This document shows, piece by piece, positions 27,371 through 42,700 of a stretch of DNA of 64,000 nt; position 1 is the first letter of the stretch; every line of letters begins with the position of its first letter. A program made the position numbers and the translations under genes. Source of the stretch: Megachile rotundata (Eukaryota > Arthropoda > Insecta > Hymenoptera > Megachilidae); the NCBI RefSeq assembly GCF_050947335.1, contig NW_027473317.1, positions 992,001 through 1,056,000 on the forward strand, given 5' to 3'. The notes beneath the pieces are model-generated. The model did not search any database. It saw only the letters and a list, made by a program, of their open reading frames with translations, and was not told the origin of the DNA.

Positions 27371-30300
27371 ATTGTATAATAGTGATTAAGACATTGCGAT
27401 TGTATGATTGCGATTGTATGATTGTGATTGTATGACTGTGATTGTGTGATTGTGATAGTAAGATTGTGATTGTATGATTGTGATTGTATGATTGCGATTG
27501 TATGATAGTGATTGTGACATTGCGATTGTATGATTGCGACTGTATGATTGTGATTGTATGATTGTGATTGTATGATTGTGATTGTATGATTGTGATTGTA
27601 TGATTGTGATTGTATGATTGTGATTGTATGATTGTGATTGTATGATTGTGATAGAATGATTGCGATTGTATGATTGCGATTGTATGATTGCGATTGTATG
27701 ATTGCGATTGTATGATTGCGATTGTATGATTGTGATTGTATGATTGCGTTTGTATGATTGCGATTGTATGATTGTCATTGTATGATTTTGATTGTATGAT
27801 TGTGATTGTATGATCGTGATTGTATGATCGTGATTGTATGATCGTGATTGCATGATCGTGATTGCATGATTGTGATTGTATGATTGTGATTATATGATTG
27901 TGATTGTATGATTGTGATTGTATGATTGTGATTGTATGATTGTGATTGTATGATTGTGATTGTATGATTGTGATTGTATGATTGAGATTGAATGATTGGG
28001 ATTGTATGATTGTGATTGTATGGTTGTGATTGTATGATAGTGATTGTGACATTGCGATTGTATGATTGTGATTGTATGATTGTGATTGTATGATTGTGAT
28101 TGTATGATTGTGATTGTATGATTGTGTTGTATGATTGTGATTGTATGATTGTGATTGTATGCTTGTGATTGTATGATTGTGATTGTATGATTGTGATTGT
28201 ATGATTGTCATTGTATGATTGTGATTGTATGATTTCAATTGTATGATTGTGATTGTATGATTGCGATTGTAATATTGCGATTCTATGATTGTGATTGTAT
28301 GATCGTGATTGTATGATCGTGATTGTATGATTGTGATTGTATGATTGTGATTGCATGATTGTGACTATATGATTGTGATTGTATGATTGTGATTGTACGA
28401 TAGTGATTGTGACATTGCGATTGTATGATTGCGATTGTATGATTGTGATTGTATGACTGCGATTGTATGATTGTGATTGTATGATTGTGATTGTATGATT
28501 GTGATTGTATGACTGTGTTAGTATGATTGTGATTGTATGATAGTGATTGTGATATTGCGATTGTATGATTGCGATTGTATGATTGCGATTGTATGATTGT
28601 GATTGCATGACTGTGATTGCATGATTGTGTTTGTATGATTGTGATTGTATGATTGTGATTGTATGATTGTCATTGTATGAATGTGATTGTATGACTTTTA
28701 TAGTATGATTGTGATTGTATGATTGTGATTGTATGATTGTGATTGTATGATTGTGATTGTATGATTGTGATTGTATGATTGTGATTGTATGATTGTGATT
28801 GTATGATTGTGATTGTATGATTGTGATTGTATGATTGTGATAGAATGATTGCGATTGTATGATTGCGATTGTATGATTGCGATTGTATGATTGCGATTGT
28901 ATGATTGTGATTGTATGATTGCGTTTGTATGATTGTGATTGTATGGTTGTGATTGTATGATTGTGGTTGTATGATTGTGATTGTATGATTGTGATTGTAT
29001 GATTTTGATTGTATGATTGTGATTGCATGACTGAGATTGTATGATTGTGATTGTATGATTGTGATTGTATGATTGTGATTGTATGATTGTGACTATATGA
29101 TTGTGATTGTATGATTGTGATTGTACGATAGTGATTGTGACATTGCGATTGTATGATTGCGATTGTATGATTGTGATTGTATGACTGCGATTGTATGATT
29201 GTGATTGTATGATTGTGATTGTATGACTGTGTTAGTATGATTGTGATTGTATGATAGTGATTGTGATATTGCGATTGTATGATTGCGATTGTATGATTGT
29301 GATTGCATGACTGTGATTGTATGATTGTGTTTGTATGATTGTGATTGTATGATTGTGATTGTATGATTGTCATTGTATGAATGTGATTGTATGACTTTTA
29401 TAGTATGATTGTGATTGTATGATTGTGATTGTATGATTGTGATTGTATGATTGTGATTGTATGATTGTGATTGTATGATTGTGATTGTATGATTGTGATT
29501 GTATGATTGTGATTGTATGATTGTGATTGTATGATTGTGATAGAATGATTGCGATTGTATGATTGCGATTGTATGATTGCGATTGTATGATTGCGATTGT
29601 ATGATTGTGATTGTATGATTGCGTTTGTATGATTGCGATTGTATGATTGTCATTGTATGATTTTGATTGTATGATTGTGATTGTATGATCGTGATTGTAT
29701 GATCGTGATTGTATGATCGTGATTGCATGATCGTGATTGCATGATTGTGATTGTATGATTGTGATTATATGAATGTGATTGTATGATTGTGATTGTATGA
29801 TTGTGATTGTATGATTGTGATTGTATGATTTTAATTGTATGATTGTGATTGTATGATTGTGATTGTATGATTGTGGTTGTATGATTGTGATTGTATGATT
29901 GTGATTGTATGATTTTGATTGTATGATTGTGATTGCATGACTGAGATTGTATGATTGTGATTGTATGATTGTGATTGTATGATTGTGATTGTATGATTGT
30001 GATTGTATGATTGTGATTGTATGATTGTGATTGTATGATTGTGATTGTATGATTGTGATTGTATGATTGTGATTGTATGATTGAGATTGAATGATTGGGA
30101 TTGTATGATTGTGATTGTATGATTGTGATTGTATGATAATGATTGTGACATTGCGATTGTATGCTTCAGATTGTATGGTTGTGATTGTATGATTGTGATT
30201 GTATGATTGTGATTCTATGATTGTGATTGTATGATTGTGATTGTATGATTGTGATTGTATGATTGTGATTGTATGATTGAGATTGAATGATTGGGATTGT

Positions 30301-30390
30301 ATGATTGTGATTGTATGATTGTGATTGTATGATAGTGATTGTGACATTGCGATTGTATGATTCAGATTGTATGGTTGTGATTGTATGATT
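27371..30390 (+). repeat. Higher-order module P2
   Basis: This second copy of P has its ATTAAGACATTGCG marker at about 27386, 27,258 bp (1,947 units) after that of P1. It carries the same series of TGCG and ATCG runs, the TTTCAATTG unit (about 28231) and GACTTTTATAG at 28693 and 29393 (700 bp apart). It holds the only phase break of the array, near 28126. After about 29.8 kb it continues with R-like units (ATGCTTCAG, ATTGAG-ATTGAATG) before joining Q4, so its right part is mosaic. Confidence 0.72.
28113..28139 (+). repeat. Single 13-bp unit: one-base deletion and phase break
   Basis: Unit 28113-28126 is normal and is followed by TTGTATGATTGTG, a unit that lacks its first A (between 28126 and 28127). 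Sampled positions before this fit one 14-bp phase and sampled positions after it fit that phase shifted by one base, to the end of the window. The corresponding units in P1 (about 869) and P3 are complete. It may be a real mutation or a consensus error; it is not in a homopolymer. Confidence 0.92.
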
Positions 30391-33300
30391 GCGTTTGTAT
30401 GATTGCGATTGTATGATTGTCATTGTATGATTTTGATTGTATGATTGTGATTGTATGATCGTGATTGTATGATCGTGATTGTATGATTGTGATTGCATGA
30501 TTGTGATTGTATGATTTTAATTGTATGATTGTGATTGTATGATTGTGATTGTATGATTGCGACTGTATGATTGTGATTGTATGATTTTGATTGTATGATA
30601 GTGATTGCATGATTGTGATTATATGATTGTGATTGTATGATTGTGATTGCATGATTGTGATTGTATGATCGTCATTGTATGATTGTGATTGTATGATTGT
30701 GATTGTATGATTGTGATTGTATGATTGTGATTGTATGATTGTGATTGCATGATCGTGATTGTATGATCGTGATTGTATGATCGTGATTGTATGATCGTGA
30801 TTATATGATCGTGATTGTATGATCGTGATTGTATGATCGTGATTGTATGATTGTGATTGTATGACTGTGATTGTATAATAGTGATTGTGACATTGCGATT
30901 GTATGATTGTGACTGTATGATTGTGATTGTATGATCGTGATTGTATGATCGTGATTGTATGATCGTGATTGTATGATTGTGATTGTATGACTGTGATTGT
31001 ATAATAGTGATTAAGACATTGCGATTGTATGATTGCGATTGTATGATTGTGATTGTATGACTGTGATTGTGTGATTGTGATAGTAAGATTGTGATTGTAT
31101 GATTGTGATTGTATGATTGCGATTGTATGATAGTGATTGTGACATTGCGATTGTATGATTGCGACTGTATGATTGTGATTGTATGATTGTGATTGTATGA
31201 TTGTGATTGTATGATTGTGATTGTATGATTGTGATTGTATGATTGTGATTGTATGATTGTGATTGTATGATTGTGATTGTATGATTGCGACTGTATGATT
31301 GTGATTGTATGATTGTGTTTGTATGATTGTGATTGTATGATTGTGATTGTATGATTGTCATTGTATGAATGTGATTGTATGACTGTGATTGTATGATTGT
31401 GATAGTAAGATTGTGATTGTATGATTGTGATTGTATGATTGTGATTGTATGATTGTGATTGTATGATTGTGATTGTATGATTTTATTTGTATGATTGTGA
31501 TTGTATGATTGTGATTGTATGATTGTGATTGTATGATTTTGATTGTATGATTGTGATTGCATGATTGAGATTGTATGATTGTGATTGTATGATCGTGATT
31601 GTATGATTGTGATTATATGATTGTGATTGTATAATCGCGTTTGTATGATTGTGATTGTATGATTGTGATTGTATGATTGTGATTGTATGATCGCGATTGT
31701 ATGATCGTGATTGTATGATCGTGATTGTATGATCGTGATTGTAGGATTGTGATTGTATGATTGTGATTGTATGACTGTGATTGTATAATAGTGATTGTGA
31801 CATTGCGATTGTATGATTGCGATTGTATGATTGTGATTGTATGACTGTGATTGTATGATTGTGATAGTAAGATTGTGATTGTATGATTGTGATTGTATGA
31901 TTGTGATTGTATGATAGTGATTGTGACATTGTGATTGTATGATTGTGATTGTATGATTGTGATTGTATGATTTTATTTGTATGATTGTGATTGTATGATT
32001 GTGATTGTATGATTGTGATTGTATGATTTTGATTGTATGATTGTGATTGCATGATTGAGATTGTATGATTGTGATTGTATGATCGTGATTGTATGATTGT
32101 GATTATATGATTGTGATTGTATGATCGCGTTTGTATGATTGTGATTGTATGATTGTGATTGTATGATTGTGATTGTATGATCGTGATTGTATGATCGTGA
32201 TTGTATGATCGTGATTGTATGATCGTGTTTGTAGGATTGTGATTGTATGATTGTGATTGTATGACTGTGATTGTATAATAGTGATTGTGACATTGCGATT
32301 GTATGATTGCGATTGTATGATTGTGATTGTATGACTTTAATTGTATGATTGTGATTGTATGATTTTAATTGTATGATTGTGATTGTATGATTGTGATTGT
32401 ATGATTGTGATTGTATGATTGTGATTGTATGATTGTGATTGTATGATTGTGATTGTATGATTGTGATTGTATGATTTTGATTGTATGATTGTGTTTGCAT
32501 GACTGAGATTGTATGATTGTGATTGTATGATTGTGATTGTATGATTGTGATTGTATGATTGTGATTGTATGATTGTGATTGTATGATTGTGATTGTATGA
32601 TTGTGATTGTATGATTGTGATTGTATGATTGTAATTGTATGATTGAGATTGAATGATTGGGATTGTATGATTGTGATTGTATGATTGTGATTGTATGATA
32701 GTGATTATGACATTGCGATTGAATGATTCAGATTGTATGGTTGTGATTGTATGATTGTGATTGTATGATTGTGATTGTATGGTTGTGATTGTATGATTGT
32801 GATTGTATGATTGTGATTGTATGATTGTGATTGTATGATTGTGATTGTATGATTGTGATTGTATGATTGTGATTGTATGATTTTAATTGTATGATTGTGA
32901 TTGCATGATTGTGATTTTATGATTGCGACTGTGTGATTGTGATTGTATGATTTTGATTGTATGATTGTGATTGCATGATTGTGATTGCATGATTGCGACT
33001 GTATGATTGTGATTGTATGATTTTGATTGTATGATTGTGATTGTATGATTGTGATTGTATGATTGTGATTATATGATTGTGATTGTATGATTGTGATTGT
33101 ATGACTGTGATTGTATAATAGTGATTGTGACATTGCGATTGTATGATTGCGATTGTATGATTGTGATTGTATGATTGTGATTGTATGATTGTGATTGTAT
33201 GATTGTGATTGTATGATTATGATTGTATGATTGTGATTGTATGATTGTGATTGTATGATTGTGATCGTATGATTGTGATAGAATGATTGCGATTGTATGA

Positions 33301-36215
33301 TTGCGATTGTATGATTGCGATTGTATGATTGCGATTGTATGATTGTGATTGTATGATTGCATTTGTATGATTGCGATTGTATGATTGTCATTGTATGATT
33401 TTGATTGTATGATTGTGATTGTATGATCGTGATTGTATGATCGTGATTGTATGATTGTGATTGCATGATTGTGATTGTATGATTGTGATTGTATGATTGT
33501 GATTGTATGATTTTAATTGTATAATTGGGATTGTATGATTGGGATTGTATGATTGGGATTGTATGATTGTGATTGTATGATTGTGATTGTATGATTGCGT
33601 TTGTATGATTGCGATTGTATGATTGTCATTGTATGATTGTGATTGTATGATTGTGATTCTATGATCGTGATTGTATGATCGTGATTGTATGATCGTGATT
33701 GTATGATCGTGATTGTATGATCGTGATTGTATGATTGTGATTGTATGACTGTGATTGTATAATAGTGATTGTGACATTGCGATTGTATGATTGCGGTTGT
33801 ATGATTGTGATTGTATGACTGTGGTTGTGTGATTGTGATAGTAAGATTGTGATTGTATGATTGTGATTGTATGATTGCGATTGTATGATAGTGATTGTGA
33901 CATTGCGATTGTATGATTGCGATTGTATGATTGTGATTGAATGATTGTGATTGTATGATTTTGATTGTATGATTGTGATTGTATGATTGTGATTGTATGA
34001 TTGTGATTGTATGATTTTAATTGTATGATTGTGATTGTATGATTGTGATTGTATGATTGCGACTGTATGATTGTGATTGTATGATTTTGATTGTATGATT
34101 GTGATTGCATGATTGTGATTATATGATTGTGATTGTATGATTGTGATTGCATGATTGTGATTGTATGATCGTCATTGTATGATTGTGATTGAATGATTGT
34201 GATTGTATGATTTTGATTGTATGATTGTGATTGTATGATTGTGATTGTATGATTGTGATTGTATGATTTTAATTGTATGATTGTGATTGTATGATTGTGA
34301 TTGTATGATTGCGACTGTATGATTGTGATTGTATGATTTTGATTGTATGATTGTGATTGCATGATTGTGATTATATGATTGTGATTGTATGATTGTGATT
34401 GCATGATTGTGATTGTATGATCGTCATTGTATGATTGTGATTGTATGATTGTGATTGTATGATTGTGATTGTATGATTGTGATTGTATGATTGTGATTGT
34501 ATGATTGTGATTGTATGATTGTGATTGCATGATTGTGATTGTATGATTGTGATTGTATGATTTTGATTGTATGATTGTGATTGCATGATTGAGATTGTAT
34601 GATTGTGTTTGTATGATTGCGATTGTATGATTGTGATTGCATGACTGTGATTGTATGATTGTGATTGTATGCTTGTGATTGTATGATTGTGATTGTATGA
34701 TTGTGATTGTATGATTGTGATTGTATGATTGTCATTGTATGATTGTGATTGTATGATTTTAATTGTATGATTGTGATTGTATGATTGCGATTGTAATATT
34801 GCGATTGTATGATTGTGATTGTATGATCGTGATTGTATGATCGTGGTTGTATGATTGTGATTGTATGATTGTGATTGTATGCTTGTGATTGTATGATTGT
34901 GATTGTACGATAGTGATTGTGACATTGCGATTGTATGATTGCGATTGTATGATTGTGATTGTATGACTGCGATTGTATGATTGTGATTGTATGATTTTGA
35001 TTGTATGATTGTGATTGCATGACTGAGATTGTATGATTGTGATTGTATGATTGTGATTGTATGATTGTGATTGTATGATTGTGATTGTATGATTGTGATT
35101 GTATGATTGTGATGGTATGATTGTGATTGTATGATTGTGATAGAATGATTGCGATTGTATGATTGCGTTTGTATGATTGCGATTGTATGATTGTGATTGT
35201 ATGATTGCGTTTGTATGATTGCGATTGTATGATTGTCATTGTATGATTGTGATTGTATGATTGTGATTCTATGATCGTGATTGTATGATCGTGATTGTAT
35301 GATCGTGATTGTATGATCGTGATTGTATGATTGTGATTGTATGATTGTGATTGTATGATTGTGATTATATGATTGTGATTGTATGATTGTGATTGTACGA
35401 TAGTGATTGTGACATTGCGATTGTATGATTGCGATTGTATGATTGTGATTGTATGACTGCGATTGTATGATTGTGATTGTATGATTTTGATTGTATGATT
35501 GTGATTGCATGACTGAGATTGTATGATTGTGATTGTATGATTGTGATTGTATGATTGTGATTGTATGATTGTGATTGTATGATTGTGATTGTATGATTGT
35601 GATTGTATGATTGTGATTGTATGATTGTGATTGTATGATTGTGATTGTATGATTGTGATTGTATGATTGTGATTGTATGATTGAGATTGAATGATTGGGA
35701 TTGTATGATTGTGATTGTATGATTGTGATTGTATGATAGTGATTGTGACATTGCGATTGTATGATTCAGATTGTATGGTTGTGATTGTATGATTGTGATT
35801 GTATGATTGTGATTGTATGATTGTGATTGTATGGTCGTGATTGTATGATTGTGATTGTATGATTGTGATTGTATGATTGTGATTGTATGATTTTAATTGT
35901 ATGATTGTGATTGCATGATTGTGATTTTATGATTGCGACTGTGTGATTGTGATTGTATGATTTTGATTGTATGATTGTAATTGCATGATTGTGATTATAT
36001 GATTGTGATTGTATGATTGTGATTGTATCATTGTGATTGTATGATTGTGATTGTATGATTGCGATTGTATGATTGTGATTGTATGATTGTGATTGTATGA
36101 TTGTGATTGTATGATTGTGATTGTATGATTGTGATTGTATGATTGTGATTGTATGATTGTGATTGCATGATTGTGATTGTATTATTGTGATTGTTTGATT
36201 GTGATTGTATGATTG
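30391..36215 (+). repeat. Higher-order module Q4, rearranged copy
   Basis: This fourth copy of Q is joined to P2 through a short segment resembling 7343-7460 of Q1 (GCGTTTG, TGTC, TTTTG, two ATCG units). It follows Q1 at +26,207 bp at its GATC run, about +26,025 bp near 32500, +26,011 bp near 33069-33362 and +26,263 bp from 34371 to 36210. The steps reflect loss of several blocks of units and gain of a 252-bp duplication. The stretch corresponding to 6100-6300 of Q1 is shortened. It ends just after the GTATTATTG and GTTTGATTG units at about 36181-36200. Confidence 0.75.
33936..34439 (+). repeat. 252-bp tandem duplication private to Q4
   Basis: ATTGAATGATTGTG followed by a TTTTG unit begins at 33936 and again at 34188, and GCATGATTGTG before an ATCGTC unit lies at 34149 and 34401. 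Both pairs are 252 bp (18 units) apart. Q1, Q2, Q3 and Q5 have a single copy. It accounts for the change of offset from 26,011 to 26,263 bp relative to Q1. Confidence 0.85.
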
Positions 36216-39200
36216 TGATTGTATGATTTTAATTGTATAATTGGGATTGTATGATTGGGATTGTATGATTGGGATTGTATGATTGTGATTGTATGATTGT
36301 GGTTGTATGTTTGAGATTGAATGATTGGGATTGTATGATTGTGATTCTGTGATTGTGATTGTATGATTGTGATGGTATGATTGTGATTGTATGATTGTGA
36401 TAGAATGATTGCGATTGTATGATTGCGATTGTATGATTGCGATTGTATGATTGTGATTGTATGATTGCGTTTGTATGATTGCGATTGTATGATTGTCATT
36501 GTATGATTGTGATTGTATGATTGTCATTCTATGATCGTGATTGTATGATCGTGATTGTATGATCGTGATTGTATGATCGTGATTGTATGATTGTGATTGT
36601 ATGATTGTGATTATATGATTGTGATTGTATGATTGTGATTGTACGATAGTGATTGTGACATTGCGATTGTATGATTGCGATTGTATGATTGTGATTGTAT
36701 GACTGCGATTGTATGATTGTGATTTTATCATTGTGATTGTATGATTGTGATTGTATGACTGTGATAGTATGATTGTGATTGTATGATAGTGATTGTGATA
36801 TTGCGATTGTATGATTGCGATTGTATGATTGTGATTGCATGACTGTGATTGTATGATTGTGTTTGTATGATTGTGATTGTATGATTGTGATTGTATGATT
36901 GTCATTGTATGAATGTGATTGTATGACTCTTATAGTATGATTGTGATTGTATGATTGTGATTGTATGATTGTGATTGTATGATTGTGATTGTATGATTGT
37001 GATTGTATGATTGTGATTGTATGATTGTGATTGGATGATTGTGATTGTATGATTGTGATTGTATGATTGTGATTGTATGATTGTGATAGAATGATTGCGA
37101 TTGTATGATTGCGATTGTATGATTGCGATTGTATGATTGTGATTGTATGATTGTGATTGTATGATTGTGATTGTATGATTGTGATTGTATGATTGTGATT
37201 GTATGATTTTAATTGTATGATTGTGATTGCATGATTGTGATTTTATGATTGCGACTGTGTGATTGTGATTGTATGATTTTGATTGTATGATTGTGATTGC
37301 ATGATTGTGATTATATGATTGTGATTGTATGATTGTGATTGTATGATTGTGATTGTATGATTGTGATTGTATGATTGTGATTGTATAATTGCGATTGTAT
37401 GATTGTGATTGTATGATTGTGATTGTATGATTGTGATTGTATGATTGTGATTGTATGATTGTGATTGTATGATTGTGATTGTATGATTGTGATTGTATGA
37501 TTGTGATAGAATGATTGCGATTGTATGATTGCGATTGTATGATTGCGATTGTATGATTGTGATTGTATGATTGCGTTTGTATGATTGCGATTGTATGATT
37601 GTCATTGTATGATTTTGATTGTATGATTGTGATTGTATGATCGTGATTGTATGATCGTGATTGTATGATTGTGATTGCATGATTGTGATTGTATGATTGT
37701 GATTGTTTGATTGTGATTGTATGATTGTGATTGTATGATTTTAATTGTATAATTGGGATTGTATGATTGGGATTGTATGATTGGGATTGTATGATTGTGA
37801 TTGTATGATTGTGGTTGTATGTTTGAGATTGAATGATTGGGATTGTATGATTGTGATTGTGTGATTGTGATTGTATGATTGTGATGGTATGATTGTGATT
37901 GTATGATTGTGATAGAATGATTGCGATTGTATGATTGCGTTTGTATGATTGCGATTGTATGATTGTGATTGTATGATTGTGATTGTATGATTGTGATTGT
38001 ATGATTGCGTTTGTATGATTGCGATTGTATGATTGTCATTGTATGATTTTGATTGTATGATTGTGATTGTATGATTGTGATTGTATGATTTTGATTGTAT
38101 GATTGTGATTGCATGACTGAGATTGTATGATTGTGATTGTATGATTGTGATTGTATGATTGTGATTGTATGATTGTGATTGTATGATTGTGATTGTATGA
38201 TTGTGATTGTATGATTGTGATTGTATGATTGTGATTGTATGATTGAGATTGAATGATTGGGATTGTATGATTGTGATTGTATGATTGTGATTGTATGATA
38301 GTGATTGTGACATTGTGATTGTATGATTCAGATTGTATGGTTCTGATTGTATGATTGTGATTGTATGATTGTGATTGTATGATTGTGATTGTATGATTGT
38401 GATTGTATGGTCGTGATTGTATGATTGCGATTGTATGATTGCGATTGTATGATTGTGATTGTATGATTGCGTTTGTATGATTGCGATTGTATGATTGTCA
38501 TTGTATGATTTTGATTGTATGATTGTGATTGTATGATCGTGATTGTATGATCGTGATTGTATGATTGTGATTGCATGATTGTGATTGTATGATTGTGATT
38601 GTTTGATTGTGATTGTATGATTGTGATTGTATGATTTTAATTGTATAATTGGGATTGTATGATTGGGATTGTATGATTGGGATTGTATGATTGTGATTGT
38701 ATGATTGTGGTTGTATGTTTGAGATTGAATGATTGGGATTGTATGATTGTGATTGTGTGATTGTGATTGTATGATTGTGATGGTATGATTGTGATTGTAT
38801 GATTGTGATAGAATGATTGCGATTGTATGATTGCGTTTGTATGATTGCGATTGTATGATTGTGATTGTATGATTGCGTTTGTATGATTGCGATTGTATGA
38901 TTGTCATTGTATGATTGTGATTGTATGATTGTGATTCTATGATCGTGATTGTATGATCGTGATTGTATGATCTTGATTGTATGATCGTGATTGTATGATT
39001 GTGATTGTATGATTGTGATAGTATGATTGTGATTATATGATTGTGATTGTATGATTGTGATTGTACGATAGTGATTGTGACATTGCGATTGTATGATTGC
39101 GATTGTATGATTGTGATTGTATGACTGCGATTGTATGATTGTGATTGTATGATTTTGATTGTATGATTGTGATTGCATGACTGAGATTGTATGATTGTGA

Positions 39201-39700
39201 TTGTATGATTGCGTTTGTATGATTGCGATTGTATGATTGTCATTGTATGATTGTGATTGTATGATTGTGATTCTATGATCGTGATTGTATGATCGTGATT
39301 GTATGATCGTGATTGTATGATCGTGATTGTATGATCGTGATTGTATGATCGTGATTGTAAGATTGTGATTGTATGATTGTGATTATATGATTGTGATTGT
39401 ATGATTGTGATTGTACGATAGTGATTGTGACATTGCGATTGTATGATTGCGATTGTATGATTGTGATTGTATGACTGCGATTGTATGATTGTGATTTTAT
39501 CATTGTGATTGTATGATTGTGATTGTATGACTGTGATAGTATGATTGTGATTGTATGATAGTGATTGTGATATTGCGATTGTATGATTGCGATTGTATGA
39601 TTGTGATTGCATGACTGTGATTGTATGATTGTGTTTGTATGATTGTGATTGTATGATTGTGATTGTATGATTGTCATTGTATGAATGTGATTGTATGACT
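36216..39700 (+). repeat. Rearranged Q-derived stretch with three partial copies
   Basis: The triple ATTGGG cluster, preceded by TTTTAATTGTATAATTG, occurs three times here, at about 36226, 37738 and 38634 (spacings about 1,512 and 896 bp, that is 108 and 64 units). It occurs once per complete Q module elsewhere. Around each copy are pieces of the 7.5-9.2 kb part of Q1: ATGGTATG, ATAGAATG, GCGTTTG, ATTCTATG and ATCG runs. One marker is mutated to GACTCTTATAG at 36925. The stretch reads as successive in-register duplications and deletions of Q, ending at the GACTTTTATAG marker at 39697. Confidence 0.7.
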
Positions 39701-42700
39701 TTTATAGTACGATTGTGATTGTATGATTGTGATTGTATGATTGTGATTGTATGATTGTGATTGTATGATTGTGATTGTATGATTGTGATTGTATGATTGT
39801 GATTGTATGATTGTGGTTGTATGATTGTGATTGTATGATTGTGATTTTATGATTTTGATTGTATGATTGTGATTGCATGACTGAGATTGTATGATTGTGA
39901 TTGTATGATTGTGATTGTATGATTGTGATTGTATGATTGTCATTGTATGATTGTGATTGTATGATTTTAATTGTATGATTGTGATTGTATGATTGCGATT
40001 GTAATATTGCGATTGTATGATTGTGATTGTATGATCGTGATTGTATGATCGTGATTGTATGATTGTGATTGTATGATTGTGATTGTATGATTGTGACTAT
40101 ATGATTGTGATTGTATGATTGTGATTGTACGATAGTGATTGTGACATTGCGATTGTATGATTGCGATTGTATGATTGTGATTGTATGACTGCGATTGTAT
40201 GATTGTGATTGTATGATTGTGATTGTATGATTGTGATTGTATGACTGTGTCAGTATGATTGTGATTGTATGATAGTGATTGTGATATTGCGATTGTATGA
40301 TTGCGATTGTATGATTGTGATTGCATGACTGTGATTGTATGATTGTGTTTGTATGATTGTGATTGTATGATTGTGATTGTATGATTGTCATTGTATGAAT
40401 GTGATTGTATGACTTTTATAGTATGATTGTGATTGTATGATTGTGATTGTATGATTGTGATAGAATGATTGCGATTGTATGATTGCGATTGTATGATTGC
40501 GATTGTATGATTGCGATTGTATGATTGTGATTGTATGATTGCGTTTGTATGATTGCGATTGTATGATTGTCATTGTATGATTTTGATTGTATGATTGTGA
40601 TTGTATGATCGTGATTGTATGATCGTGATTGTATGATCGTGATTGCATGATTGTGATTGTATGATTGTGATTATATGATTGTGATTGTATGATTGTGATT
40701 GTATGATTGTGATTGTATGATTGTGATTGTATGATTTTAATTGTATGATTGTGATTGTATGATTGTGATTATATGATTGTGATTGTATGATTGTGATTGT
40801 ATGATTGTGATTGTATGCTTGTGATTGTATGATTGTGATTGTATGATTGTGATTGTATGATTGTGATTGTATGATTGTGATTGTATGCTTGTGATTGTAT
40901 GATTGTGATTGTATGATTGTGATTGTATGATTGTCATTGTATGATTGTGATTGTATGATTTTAACTGTATGATTGTGATTGTATGATTGCGATTGTAATA
41001 TTGCGATTGTATGATTGTGATTGTATGATCGTGATTGTATGATCGTGATTGTATGATTGTGATTGTATGATTGTGATTGTATGATTGTGACTATATGATT
41101 GTGATTGTATGATTGTGATTGTACGATAGTGATTGTGACATTGCGATTGTATGATTGCGATTGTATGATTGTGATTGTATGACTGCGATTGTATGATTGT
41201 GATTGTATGATTGTGATTGTATGATTGTGATTGTATGACTGTGTTAGTATGATTGTGATTGTATGATAGTGATTGTGATAATGCGATTGTATGATTGCGA
41301 TTGTATGATTGCGATTGTATGATTGTGATTGCATGACTGTGATTGTATGATTGTGTTTGTATGATTGTGATTGTATGATTGTGATTGTATGATTGTCATT
41401 GTATGAATGTGATTGTATGACTTTTATAGTATGATTGTGATTGTATGATTGTGATTGTATGATTGTGATTGTATGATTGTGATTGTATGATTGTGATTGT
41501 ATGATTGTGATTGTATGATTGTGATTGTATGATTGTGATTGTATGATTGTGATTGTATGATTGTGATTGTATGATTGTGATTGTATGATTGTGATTGTAT
41601 GATTGCGATTGTATGATTGTGATAGAATGATTGCGATTGTATGATTGCGATTGTATGATTGCGATTGTATGATTGCGATTGTATGATTGTGATTGTATGA
41701 TTGCGTTTGTATGATTGTGATTGTATGATTGTGATTGTATGATTGTGGTTGTATGATTGTGATTGTATGATTGTGATTGTATGATTTTGATTGTATGATT
41801 GTGATTGCATGACTGAGATTGTATGATTGTGATTGTATGATTGTGATTGTATGATTGTGATTGTATGATTGTGATTGTATGATTGTGATTGTATGATTGT
41901 GATTGTATGATTGTGATTGTATGATTGTGATTGTATGATTGTGATTGTATGATTGAGATTGAATGATTGGGATTGTATGATTGTGATTGTATGATTGTGA
42001 TTGTATGATAGTGATTGTGACATTGCGATTGTATGCTTCAGATTGTATGGTTGTGATTGTATGATTGTGATTGTATGATTGTGATTGTATGATTGTGATT
42101 GTATGATTGTGATTGTATGATTGTGATTGTATGATTGTGATTGTATGATTGTGATTGTATGACTGTGTTAGTATGATTGTGATTGTATGATAGTCATTGT
42201 GATATTGCGATTGTATGATTGCGATGGTATGATTGCGATTGTATGATTGTGATTGCATGACTGTGATTGTATGATTGTGTTTGTATGATTGTGATTGTAT
42301 GATTGTGATTGTATGATTGTCATTGTATGAATGTGATTGTATGACTTTTATAGTATGATTGTGATTGTATGATTGTGATTGTATGATTGTGATTGTATGA
42401 TTGTGATTGTATGATTGTGATTGTATGATTGTGATTGTATGATTGTGATTGTATGATTGTGATTGTATGATTGTGATTGTATGATTGTGATTGTATGATT
42501 GTGATTGTATGATTGTGATAGAATGATTGCGATTGTATGATTGCGATTGTATGATTGCGATTGTATGATTGCGATTGTATGATTGTGATTGTATGATTGC
42601 GTTTGTATGATTGTGATTGTATGATTGTGATTGTATGATTGTGGTTGTATGATTGTGATTGTATGATTGTGATTGTATGATTTTGATTGTATGATTGTGA

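Noticed and set aside
36226..36285. G-quadruplex at the triple ATTGGG clusters
   Set aside because: There are only three GGG tracts with 11-base loops, short of four tracts with short loops.
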